Source: Lepidodermella squamata (taxonomy: Eukaryota > Gastrotricha). From it: a DNA stretch of 64,000 nt. The stretch is from the NCBI GenBank assembly GCA_047495785.1, contig JBLDXI010000020.1, forward strand, positions 3,038,001-3,102,000. The letters run 5' to 3'. The translations under genes and the position numbers were made by a program. Shown here in pieces: positions 54,184 through 64,000 of the stretch. Below the pieces are notes generated by a model that saw only the letters and a list, made by a program, of their open reading frames with translations, was not told where the DNA came from and searched no databases. The stretch's first letter is position 1; the number at the start of each line of letters is the position of its first letter.

Positions 54184-54462
54184 AACAGTAATGAAACTAT
54201 TAACTTCCCATGCTACTTAATCAATACTAGACAGCTAACAAATCCGTATAAAGTTTCTCTGTTATTACTCAATCTCCTAACTACAAATGTAATCTTTGCC
54301 TTTATAACTGAAACGTGGTACAATGATGATTTTAATTCTTCCTTCTTCGAAAATAATGGATATAAGGTCCATAGAGCTGACAGAACAGACCGAGAAAGTG
54401 GTGGATCCATGCTACTCATTCACAAATCTTACGAATCCACCCTTGTAGCACAAACCTCGATG
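54184..54462 (+). pseudogene. Truncated LINE ORF2: start of AP-type endonuclease only
   Basis: Directly after ORF1, one frame reads INTRQLTNPYKVSLLLLNLL ... AFITETWYNDDFNSSFF ... RESGGSMLLIHKSY. This is the first quarter of the apurinic-like endonuclease of a non-LTR retrotransposon; ITETW contains the conserved Glu and GG-x-x-L follows the usual spacing. The similarity ends near 54460. The rest of the endonuclease and the whole reverse transcriptase are absent, so the element cannot be autonomous. Confidence 0.62.
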
Positions 54463-55286
54463 GGGGCGCGACTCTGGGAGTTCCGAAGGAACGCCAGTTC
54501 CTTTACACGTGTTTTACACATACGCCGTAGATTACCACGAACGAAGTGAGATTTCATCCCAACAGGGGGGCCCGAGAACGCGTTGGTTAACAGGACATTC
54601 TCCGATGAAGCCGCCCGATTTATGGTAGTATCCTGGACCCCTCAGGACCTCCCAGAAACTTTTTCAGCTCTAACGGACCTTCCGTTGATTTTCTAGAAAT
54701 TAGGACGGTTTTTTCCTATTTTACCGTATTTTTTGGTCACGTGACCCGGAATGGGTAGTATATGAGGGGACAGTAGGAGGATATGATAAGGACACCAAAA
54801 AACTAACCACGCTAACCAGAGTATCCAAGCCAGCTGACAGGCTGGCCCCTCGCCCCTGGGGGAGAGGGGCCTACAATAAATCAACAATGCTAGCTGGCGA
54901 CCAAAGAGCAAACGACGAAAAGGCAATATACGTATAAGTCAAGGTCAATTGAACAATTCTGCGGCGAATAAATTGTGCATTTTCCATATACAACAATAGG
55001 TTTACATGTAATCGACAACGGAGAATCCGAATATGACGTTCATTTTGTTATGAAGCAATTATAACCCAATGATAGCCCCTCCAACTAATTTTTCTGTTCA
55101 CTGCTATGGAGTTGGCATGGTTATATTTTTTATTAAATAACATAATGCAGTTCAAGTTTCAGGGCTCGAAGTTTTAAAGCACATTTTTAAGTGAGCGGTT
55201 CAATAACGCACTGTCTTATTTCCATATTCATATGCATGCGCAGAAACAAAAAAAAATAATAATAACAATAAAAAATTAAAAGAAAA
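54463..55286. other. Intergenic after LINE truncation
   Basis: No coding signal. A GC-rich inverted repeat (GGCCCCTC...GAGGGGCC) lies at about 54843-54871 and could form a short hairpin. AT-rich run before 55287 supplies a T-run terminator for the minus-strand tRNA-like unit. Confidence 0.4.
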
Positions 55287-55363
55287 TGTGTCGCGGCCGG
55301 GACTCGAACCCTCCATTAACTGCATTTCACAACGTTACACTGAAACCACTCGGCCACAACACA
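55287..55363 (-). tRNA. tRNA-like Pol III unit (pseudo-tRNA or SINE head)
   Basis: The minus strand contains box A TGGCCGAGTGG and box B GGTTCGAGTCC, both matching the Pol III consensus and about 45 nt apart. TGTGTTGTGGC pairs with GCCGCGACACA over 11 bp (with two G-T pairs), closing the structure. A T-run follows within about 20 nt. However, the anticodon stem is weak (TAAC/GTTA around a long loop) and the T-stem pairs only three of five positions, so this is not a normal tRNA. No identity is assigned. Confidence 0.45.
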
Positions 55364-56084
55364 TCTGACATATCCATCGCAAATTAAATTTCAATTAAAT
55401 ATTCAACGAAATTATCAAAACAGTTTCCAGCGCCTTCCGGGAATCGGACGCGTCTCTATATAATTTATTCACTATATAATTCGCTACGCAGTGGTTCGGA
55501 AGGCAGTGGTTCGATTGCTGCTCACATCACATTTTTCCTTCTCATTTTTTCTTCTTAAAATCAGATTTATTTCTGTTTAATTTTTTTGCAGAGTGAGCAA
55601 TAAAAAATAAACGTTTACCATTCACGTGAATCTTCATGAGTACAAAGTGCATGCCTGTCATATGGCCGACACGCGATTCAGCATCAGCTGTTTCACGGCG
55701 CAGCGGCGGCAACAGCAAGCAGACGGTTCGATCCGGTATTCAACCATCATTCACAACGATTTATTTCTCTTCAAAACAACCTCTATTTCCCTAATCATTA
55801 GAATTACTTATGCTGCCAGCTCCTATCAATCTATCTTCCGCTCGAATCGATAACATTGTGACAATGTTGCTCTCTCAGGTTTGCTAGTATATTATTCCCA
55901 GTTCATATCACCATTCCCACTATAATTACAGCTACTGGATGAAATGGCGATTTCAACACTGTTGTCCACTTTGGTTTTCCATGGTCACTACTCCCTACCA
56001 GAAAGCGGTGAGTACATTATTTTCCTCATTCATTTTTTTTACTATTGTAAAATTTATTGATTTTTTCATTCATTAACACGTTTT
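55364..56084. other. Region before the satellite
   Basis: No recognised gene. Contains an ATG frame at 55939-56007 ending in a strong donor (GCG|GTGAGT), discussed with the satellite. Confidence 0.4.
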
Positions 56085-58371
56085 TTTTGCTCCCCAATAT
56101 TTTCTTTCGTCGTTATGCTCCCGTATTCGACGTTTTCGCCATCAGCAACGTCGATTCCACTAATTCATGTCATTTAATTTTACCCTGATTTACTTTTTTC
56201 AAGAATTTTTTCAAACTTTGAAATTCCAAACCAAGGTCGTAGGTTGGTGCCCGACCTCTCATTTTTTCGCCCTCAAATATTTTCTTTCATCGATATGCTC
56301 CCGTTCTCGACGTTTTCGCCATCAGCAACGTCGATTCCACTAATTCATGTCAATTAATTTTACCCTGATTTACTTTTTTCAAGAATTTTTTCAAACTTTG
56401 AAATTCCAAACCAAGGTCGTAGGTTGGTGCCCGACCTCTCATTTTTTCGCCCTCAAATATTTTCTTTCATCGATATGCTCCCGTTCTCGACGTTTTCGCC
56501 ATCAGCAACGTCGATTCCACTAATTCATGTCAATTAATTTTACCCTGATTTACTTTTTTCAAGAATTTTTTCAAACTTTGAAATTCCAAACCAAGGTCGT
56601 AGGTTGGTGCCCGACCTCTCATTTTTTCGCCCTCAAATATTTTCTTTCATCGATATGCTCCCGTTCTCGACGTTTTCGCCATCAGCAACGTCGATTCCAC
56701 TAATTCATGTCAATTAATTTTACCCTGATTTACTTTTTTCAAGAATTTTTTCAAACTTTGAAATTCCAAACCAAGGTCGTAGGTTGGTGCCCGACCTCTC
56801 ATTTTTTCGCCCTCAAATATTTTCTTTCATCGATATGCTCCCGTTCTCGACGTTTTCGCCATCAGCAACGTCGATTCCACTAATTCATGTCAATTAATTT
56901 TACCCTGATTTACTTTTTTCAAGAATTTTTTCAAACTTTGAAATTCCAAACCAAGGTCGTAGGTTGGTGCCCGACCTCTCATTTTTTCGCCCTCAAATAT
57001 TTTCTTTCATCGATATGCTCCCGTTCTCGACGTTTTCGCCATCAGCAACGTCGATTCCACTAATTCATGTCAATTAATTTTACCCTGATTTACTTTTTTC
57101 AAGAATTTTTTCTAACTTTGAAATTCCAAACCAAGGTCGTAGGTTGGTGCCCGACCTCTCATTTTTTCGCCCTCAAATATTTTCTTTCATCGATATGCTC
57201 CCGTTCTCGACGTTTTCGCCATCAGCAACGTCGATTCCACTAATTCATGTCAATTAATTTTACCCTGATTTACTTTTTTCAAGAATTTTTTCAAACTTTG
57301 AAATTCCAAACCAAGGTCGTAGGTTGGTGCCCGACCTCTCATTTTTTCGCCCTCAAATATTTTCTTTCATCGATATGCTCCCGTTCTCGACGTTTTCGCC
57401 ATCAGCAACGTCGATTCCACTAATTCATGTCAATTAATTTTACCCTGATTAACTTTTTTCAAGAATTTTTTCAAACTTTGAAATCCCAAACCAAGGTCGT
57501 AGGTTGGTGCCCGACCTCTCATTTTTTCGCCCTCAAATATTTTCTTTCATCGATATGCTCCCGTTCTCGACGTTTTCGCCATCAGCAACGTCGATTCCAC
57601 TAATTCATGTCAATTAATTTTACCCTGATTTACTTTTTTCAAGAATTTTTTCAAACTTTGAAATTCCAAACCAAGGTCGTAGGTTGGTGCCCGACCTCTC
57701 ATTTTTTCGCCCTCAAATATTTTCTTTCATCGATATGCTCCCGTTCTCGACGTTTTCGCCATCAGCAACGTCGATTCCACTAATTCATGTAAATTAATTC
57801 TACCCTGATTTACTTTTTTCAAGAATTTTTTCAAACTTTGAAATCCCAAACCAAGGTCGTAGGTTGGTGCCCGACCTCTCATTTTTTCGCCCTCAAATAT
57901 TTTCTTTCATCGATATGCTCCCGTTCTCGACGTTTTCGCCATCAGCAACGTCGATTCCACTAATTCATGTCAATTAATTTTACCCTGATTTACTTTTTTC
58001 AAGAATTTTTTCAAACTTTGAAATCCCAAACCAAGGTCGTAGGTTGGTGCCCGACCTCTCATTTTTTCGCCCTCAAATATTTTCTTTCATCGATATGCTC
58101 CCGTTCTCGAAGTTTTCGCCATCAGCAACGTCGATTCCACTAATTCATGTCAATTAATTTTACCCTGATTTACTTTTTTCAAGAATTTTTTCAAACTTTG
58201 AAATTCCAAACGAAGGTCATTTTTTTGAATTTTAGAATTTCGGAAATTTATATTAGCATTTCATTTTTTTTTATTTTTTCTCTTTTTTACCAGTTTGCGA
58301 ATCGAATGACCGATGTTGCACATGCTGTAATCAAATGGCTGAAAACGATTTCAAGACGAAGTGATTTGTGA
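55939..58371 (+). CDS. Speculative two-exon mini-gene spanning the satellite
   Basis: Exon 55939-56007 (ATG, 23 codons, MKWRFQHCCPLWFSMVTTPY...) ends at GCG|GTGAGT. Exon 58294-58371 follows TTTTTTACCAG and reads FANRMTDVAHAVIKWLKTIS... to TGA in a compatible phase. The product would be 48 residues with no known relative. The satellite array would then be intronic. Both splice signals are good, but such pairings occur by chance. Confidence 0.2.
56085..58220. repeat. 180-bp satellite, about 12 near-identical tandem copies
   Basis: The unit (with landmarks tttctttcatcgatatgctc, cgacgttttcgccatcagca, aggttggtgcccgacctctc) recurs with an exact 180-bp period. Starts of the 'tttctttc' landmark lie at 56101, 56281, 56461 and so on to 58081. 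The interior copies differ at only a few positions (for example 57111, 57451, 57791), while the first and last are more diverged, as expected for arrays homogenised by unequal crossing-over. Each unit contains a short inverted repeat AGGTCG...CGACCT. No open frame runs through it. Confidence 0.97.
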
Positions 58372-58918
58372 TTTTTCAAACGTGCTACTTCATTTGAACG
58401 TTGTTTACCAGCTTTGCTGTATGATGCTTTTTAAATTATATTGTTCCAAACCCCATTTTCGCTGACCCAGGCAGTAATAGGGTAGAGATGCCGTCTCAAT
58501 GCCCGGCTATGCAGTTAAATAGCCAACCGACGTTGGAATAGTCGGTATAAACTTCCACCGTCCCGGCTCAGACGGCGAAAACGACCACGTCTTGGTGAGA
58601 CGGTAAAAAAAACTCCGACAAGGCAAGGTCGGTAAAAAACTTCCAAAATGTCCGCAGGGCTGAGCGACCAGCGCCCTCACTGTGATTCGTCACAAATACT
58701 AAGCTGGAAGGGAACCTATGACGATCTGTCAGGCATCTTCGGATCCGAGGTTTCTCCCCGATATTTCAATTATTGATGTGCATTGGTAATTTCAATAAAA
58801 TATGTTTTTCATTTCAATATATTTTTTTTAATTGATGTTCTTCATTCCATTCGCATATGGTGTTATTTTTTATTTATCTAGTTTTATGATGACAATTTTG
58901 TGATTATGAACTGGAATC
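58372..58918. other. Upstream region of the Helitron-like gene
   Basis: No coding signal. Contains repeated words (cgacggtaaaaaa / gtcggtaaaaaac / gtcggtataaac, about 58535-58645) that look like short direct repeats, possibly the terminal or promoter part of a mobile element. Confidence 0.35.
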
Positions 58919-61900
58919 ATGGTGAAACCGCCTAATTGGAAGCCAAAATCGAAGGGATCGCGTAAGTGTTCCTTTTGCAAACGGAAAGGTGTTCGAATCT
59001 CAACCCACTGCGGACTACTCAATTGCTCTAAAGCTAAAGGGCAACACCATCCCAAGCCGTGCATTAAGGTTCAACCTCCACAGTCCGCTTCTCAGTCCAA
59101 TTGTATGTTTTCCTAATCAATCAGTTATATATGTTTCATCTGTTTTTACACAGCCACGTCGTGTTCGCATGTTGGCGAATCTTTATCGGTAGCTCCATCC
59201 TCACTCACTGTTCAGAATACGTCTCAGCAGTCGTTGATATCTCAAGGCTTGTTCTTGTTATTCATCCTCAAATTGTATAAATTTGCGATAAAATTTCCCC
59301 ATAGGTAGCGGCGCTGTTCTGACTGCTTCGGAGCAATTGTTGGATTCTCAAGGTCAGTAATTTTTATTTCTCAACTATAACTTGACATGTGGCTGTGCCG
59401 TTCCAGCTGTTCCGGCTACCCGGGAAGATCCGCTGCCACCTCCGGGTTAGTTGTTAGATTGAGATTTATTTCATGTCTTGAGCGAATACCACTAAGCTCT
59501 TTTAAGAATTATAAGAATTGAAGAGGTGTTAACATATGATTGTTATGTCATTTAGTCTTGTCAAATAATATTTTCAGGCGCTTCTTTGAACGAACGGCAG
59601 GAATCTAGCGCGCCTGCAACACGTCAGCCAGTAACTCAGCCATCTTGTCCAGTATGCGGCGCAAAAGGCAGGAAGTATCTGACCCACTGCGACAATGAGG
59701 AATGCCGGATTAGTGGCCGCGGGCATCACGCTAATCCCTGTTTCCAGTTGGAACGACCCGGGCTACAGGCCGGTGTAAATCTTGAGCAGCAACGTAAGTA
59801 TTATCCACCGGGTAACAACCTTTCATAAATAATGATTCATTTAGCTGTGGCGTCCTCTGGAGCTGTTGCTGCTACGTCACAACGGTCGCTGCCATCTATA
59901 GGTTAGTTATTTAATCAAGAATTGTGCTGCCTGGTGTTAACTAAAACTGCTGTTTGTTGCAGCTAGTGGTGGTTCTTCTAATGCACCTATTCTATGTGAC
60001 AACTGCAGAAGACGATCGGTGCCCTTTTTCGACATCGACATTGCTGTCGTGGAAGAGCCGGTATCTGGACGCAGCTATGGTGCTCTAGGACTAAGGAAAG
60101 TCTATGAAAACTGCTCGTTATGCCGTTGTTGCCGTCACTATTTGCGCAACGGCGATGCTCGTTTTCCCGCCGGATGGCCAGCCCTTGTTTATAGCCTTTT
60201 CTTCAAAGCAGCGAATAGGCACCTAGCAGAGGCCCTCTCTAACTACATATCGCCGCTCATGAAAATGATGTGGAGCGAGGTCGACGGCTCAAATGTTATG
60301 CGGGACTCGCAGCCGTGTTTCGTTGACAAGACACGTGATCTGGCTGATTTCATGGCCAATATCTACAAAGACGCAGGTATTCTATCAACCTACTAAATGA
60401 GTATACGAATGCAGTTTTTTTTTTAATTGCAGGAGGATTCAGTTACGCGCTAAACATGTACCCAGTGCCCGACGTGATATGTCCGCAAGGTTGCCTCGCT
60501 TTCATGGAGAAGTGCCAGCTAATCCCGTACCATCATTTGATCCAACATGTCACTGGCAGCAATTTCTTCGATTCCGACTTGCGCTGGTTCGAGTCAAGGA
60601 GACCCGACTGGCCGTGCAACCCAGTGCCTTTCCTCGCTTGGGATTTCGCTGCTGCAATGGTCATGGACGAGACAAAGGGCCTATGCATCCTTGCCTGCAT
60701 TGACCACAGCAAGCCGGACCTGTTTTCCATGTACCTGCATCTCCCTGCGAATCCCGAGTTCGACCGGTTCCACGATCCGCAGCAGACCGAAATCTATGCA
60801 CCCGTGCACGTGCAGCCCAATTTCGTCAGAGGCGGGCGAGTCGGTCAGTCGAACGCATCAGTGCCAGTGACAAAAACTCTGGGTGATCAATTAGGTGTCG
60901 GCAGCTTTACATTGCGTGGTGCTCACTCGGCAAATCGCAAGGCTTTGAGCATGTACGCCAGCGCCTTTAAGCCACACCTTTTGGCCTTGCGATATCGTCC
61001 TGAGATTCGCAACACCGCGATCAGCAGATTTGGCGAGGAACACGTGGCTCACGTTCTTGCTGATTTTGATCAGCATTGCCCAACTGCTGTCGTGAGAAAC
61101 CATGTCAAGGGTGGCACTTTCATCGAGCTAGCTGACTGTTACTTCACCTGGGCTATTCGCCGCAAAATCGCGACAGGTCAGTACATTTCATTCTTAATCT
61201 ACTACTATAGATTAGACTCAACAGAATTAGCACTGCATTAATTTTGCTGATAGTGATAGCCTTGTAATCGGGCCCTGCACTGAATTTTAGATGCGTTTTG
61301 TCCAATATAAAATTCTCCAATATAAATGGTCAAAGAACGGATGTAGCAACTGTAGTAGAGTATCGCGCGGGATAACCACTGCAAATTATTATGTAGTGTA
61401 CTTCGGGAGGATAAGATTAGGCCGATCGAACTGCTCCAAATTCTCGATATAATAAACAAATATAGAGATACTAAGATTCAAGCGCATTAACAATTCATCA
61501 TCGATTCCTACGAATTGTCTCATTTCGTCCTTCTTTATTTTAGGAAGTGATTCGTCGAAAAAAGGGAAAACACCTTCAGAAGCCGTGATCTTCAATCCGG
61601 TTCACCCGAACGATGATCATGGCTTAATCCCCTGGGCGTTCAAGTCGGGTCAAGGCGACAACCCTAGTCAGCTCCTGACACTGGTTGCCAACGTCGTTTC
61701 GTTGTGCCGCCCTGTGTACCGTGCGGCGTTGAGTCATCTAGTGCTTGGCAGTCCCGATTTAACACGCGTCGACATCGGTGACTTGCTCAGTCATACTGTT
61801 TCGCTGCCGCGCCCGAAAACCCCTCGTACTCTGAATTTGTCGCATCTGGCAAGGGACTTCTGGTCACTGACAGAACCCGAAAGTGATAGCGGATCTGACG

Positions 61901-64000
61901 ATGACGAAGAATCCCCCGATGTCGTTACGCGGGCATTAACTTTGATTGGGAGAGTTACTGCGCCGATTAATGATGTCGAGTTGTCGTTTGCTGGATCTCA
62001 TCTTTTAGCGATAAGAAAGGGGCAAACCATGGACGGCGAAAGAAGGAGTCTCCGAAGTCATGGTGAGTGTTTTATTCATATTTTGGCAATTATTGCTGCA
62101 TTATTAGACGTTGTGGTGATACATATCATGATCTTGGGTCCTGAATTTCAAAATTTACTGGTTTTAATCAAAAATTGAAACAACAAAAAATTGAGGGCTC
62201 CCATTCAAGTTATAATGACGTAAATCTTGAAATATTGAGTAATTTTCAAATCGTTTGATTCATACCTAGATAACCCTTGTTTATTTCGTGTTGACAGTGG
62301 GTAGGGTGCTGGTCATCCACGGAGGTCAATCTCAGCTGCTGACCGAATACCAGACTTCGCATGAGCTGCTGATGTGCCGACCCGAAGGTGCCTTGCCGAT
62401 CAATTGGCCCGCATTGCCCTTGTCGCTGAAAGCTGGTCATCACCTGCTACTTGCCCGCGTCAAGTTTGGCTCGAAATCCTACATCGTTTTTCGATGGTCG
62501 CCTAGCTTCAGTGGCTGGTGGACAGTAGAGCCTAGCGGGCGAGTGGTTCGTGGTGTCAGTGATCAGCACATGCGCTCTGACGTCCAATTTGCGATTTACG
62601 CTCTGCCTGGCAACCAGACGTTCTGCAATCAAGCCGTCCGTCAATCGCTCGGTGGTCAAAGCAAGGCTGCCTGCGAAATGCATTTCGACTCTGTCGAGTT
62701 CAACTTCACTCTTATGAAAGTGCCGGTGAAACATAAGGTGAAGTGTTGCATGCGATCACCGGGAAGAGCCAATCAATGCGGCAAACCTGCTCAGTTGCGC
62801 TGTCCTGCGGGCTTGCAGAATGGCAGCTTGTCGTGCAGTGTCGGCATCTGCACGCGGTGCTTCAAGAAGCTTCCAGCGGACGGTATCACCAAGCTCTCAG
62901 CGCCTGACTTTCTGCCTGATGTGCCTGAAGATGCTGAATTGCAACTGTCAGCTAGCAGGGCATCGAACTTGGAAGCTCAAGCCGACGAGGTTCCGCCGCA
63001 GCCTGAGCAGCTTCATTTGGCTACTGATATTCAATTTCCTCGAGGCGATGCTGAGCCGCTGTATGATCCGACCAAGGGTATTCTCGCCAAGTATCTCTGG
63101 CAGCACTTGGGAATTCTGCAGCGAACCAGGCTCGCTTTCGATTCTGCCCAGAAGTCTTTTCTACTGCAGCAGATGGTTGCCTTCGGAGATGCCCCTGCTA
63201 CTTCCATCTTGTACCCGGAGGGTGCTCTGTTTCCGTCACTTTTCTATTGCCAACGTGATGGCAGTGTTGTTGGTGCTTTGCCTCACCATCACTACTCGTC
63301 CTACAACTCCGACTATACAGGTGGAATCGGCTCCCTGTCTGATCATGTCAAAGTCAGGTTGCGCAACTTCTTCTTGGCAACAAGCTGGTCGTTTGCGTCA
63401 ATCTACTTCTCCTTTGACATGAAGCTATCGGCGCAGCTGAACAAAAACAGCACTGCAATCTTCATGAAGCGTGGGACAGAAGGCCTGGCAGGTAAAGGCG
63501 CTGTTGGCTGGTCTCCTCCTGGCACGGCTCTCGAATACGAGGAGTTCGACAAGGAGTCGAGGCTGAAAGAGCTTGGCGCCCTAATCAAGCATGAAGAATG
63601 GAAGTGGTTCGGGACAATTACTTGTAATGATACAGGTTAGCACAAGTTTTGGTATTCAATCTCACTCAATTGTAGACTGAATAATTTCTCCAAGAATTGT
63701 TTGAAATTTGAAATTTTACCACCTCGACCTACACAATGCATTATTTTTCAATTCCAGGCACACCTGGTGTATGTGAAATCGTCAAAGCCCTTATGATAAA
63801 CGCTCAAAGGCACCATGGTCCACGCCCTGTTCTGTCGAAGGCCGACTATCAGCGAACTTTTCGTCAGCGTCTGCTCCTTGTTTCAAGGCTTGACGAGACC
63901 GAGTACAAGCGGCTGTACTACGCCCATTTCATCCTCATCAGCATGGCTTGGCAACGAGTGCAGGAGCATCTGATCGAGTTCCTGAAGCGCACGAATGTTG
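58919..64000 (+). CDS. Multi-exon zinc-module protein with Helitron-like region (incomplete at the window edge)
   Basis: Eleven exons, all phase 1: 58919-59102, 59154-59246, 59305-59352, 59407-59445, 59579-59793, 59845-59901, 59963-60376, 60433-61176, 61544-62062, 62298-63635 and 63758 onward; about 1,290 residues so far. Exon 1 and exon 5 carry the same zinc-type module, C-x2-C-x10-C-x4-C-x11-C, with THC and HH at fixed positions. Exon 7 has CDNC...CSLCRCC and exon 10 another Cys cluster (CCMRS...CSVGICTRC). Late in exon 10, ALFPSLFY and then EWKWFGTITCNDTG resemble the 'LFP' and 'F-x-T-x-(T/S)-C-N' landmarks of the Helitron_like_N domain before the Rep and helicase parts of Helitron transposases. 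Intron 2 appears to use a GC donor (CAAG|GCTTGT). It is likely a Helitron-related element or a host gene derived from one; Rep and helicase motifs, if present, lie beyond the window. Identification is tentative, coding status is strong. Confidence 0.6.

Noticed and set aside
56085-58220. CRISPR-like array
   Set aside because: Identical 180-bp units without variable spacers, in a eukaryotic context: a satellite, not a CRISPR.

Overview
The window is nuclear DNA of a small-genome invertebrate, most likely an ecdysozoan and plausibly a tardigrade (inference). Genes are close together and mostly multi-exon, introns are often about 45-65 bp with T-rich TTTCAG acceptors, and typical animal families are present: Hey, CFAP77, HACD3, MRG15, furin, a nicotinic-type Cys-loop subunit, two GABA-B-like class C receptors and a NIDO/AMOP/VWD mucin. 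A Hey orthologue and a motile-cilium protein (CFAP77) argue against a nematode. No bacterial, plasmid or organellar sequence was seen.

Layout. 1-441: tail of an unidentified gene. 2.2-4.5 kb: intronless class C GPCR that stops right after TM7. 5.4-7.8 kb: ankyrin-repeat protein with a signal peptide. 9.8-12.8 kb: Hey, with a long upstream region and large introns carrying CSL-like and CACGTG sites. 13.4-14.4 kb: CFAP77 (minus). 15.3-16.6 kb: HACD3. 16.9-19.1 kb: MRG15. 20.2-28.8 kb: a membrane mucin of about 2,630 residues. 29.3-32.0 kb: nAChR-type subunit in 15 exons (minus), divergent from a furin-like convertase (32.8-35.6 kb). 35.7-38.5 kb: second class C GPCR (minus). 38.8-39.4 kb: Kunitz-domain membrane protein.

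39.4-49.4 kb is the most striking part: seven tandem minus-strand genes for one family of small single-pass membrane proteins. Each has a signal peptide, an eight-cysteine ectodomain, a TM helix and a short tail. Six of seven have one phase-0 intron at the same place. I do not recognise the family. Spacers between copies are also duplicated.

49.4-58.9 kb is gene-poor and repeat-rich: a LINE 3' tail, a two-exon C-terminal piece of WDR35/IFT121, a LINE 5' piece (ORF1 plus the start of an endonuclease), a tRNA-like Pol III unit, and about 12 copies of a 180-bp satellite. From 58.9 kb to the end runs a multi-exon gene with a duplicated Cys/His zinc module and a late region resembling the N-terminal domain of Helitron transposases. 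All ten visible introns are phase 1 and it continues beyond the window.

Functionally, much of the window encodes cell-surface or secreted proteins (two GPCRs, ion-channel subunit, mucin, Kunitz protein, seven-gene family, probably the ankyrin protein) plus a convertase able in principle to process such proteins. That they act together is inference only. Exon boundaries were worked out by hand from splice signals, reading frame and family conservation.
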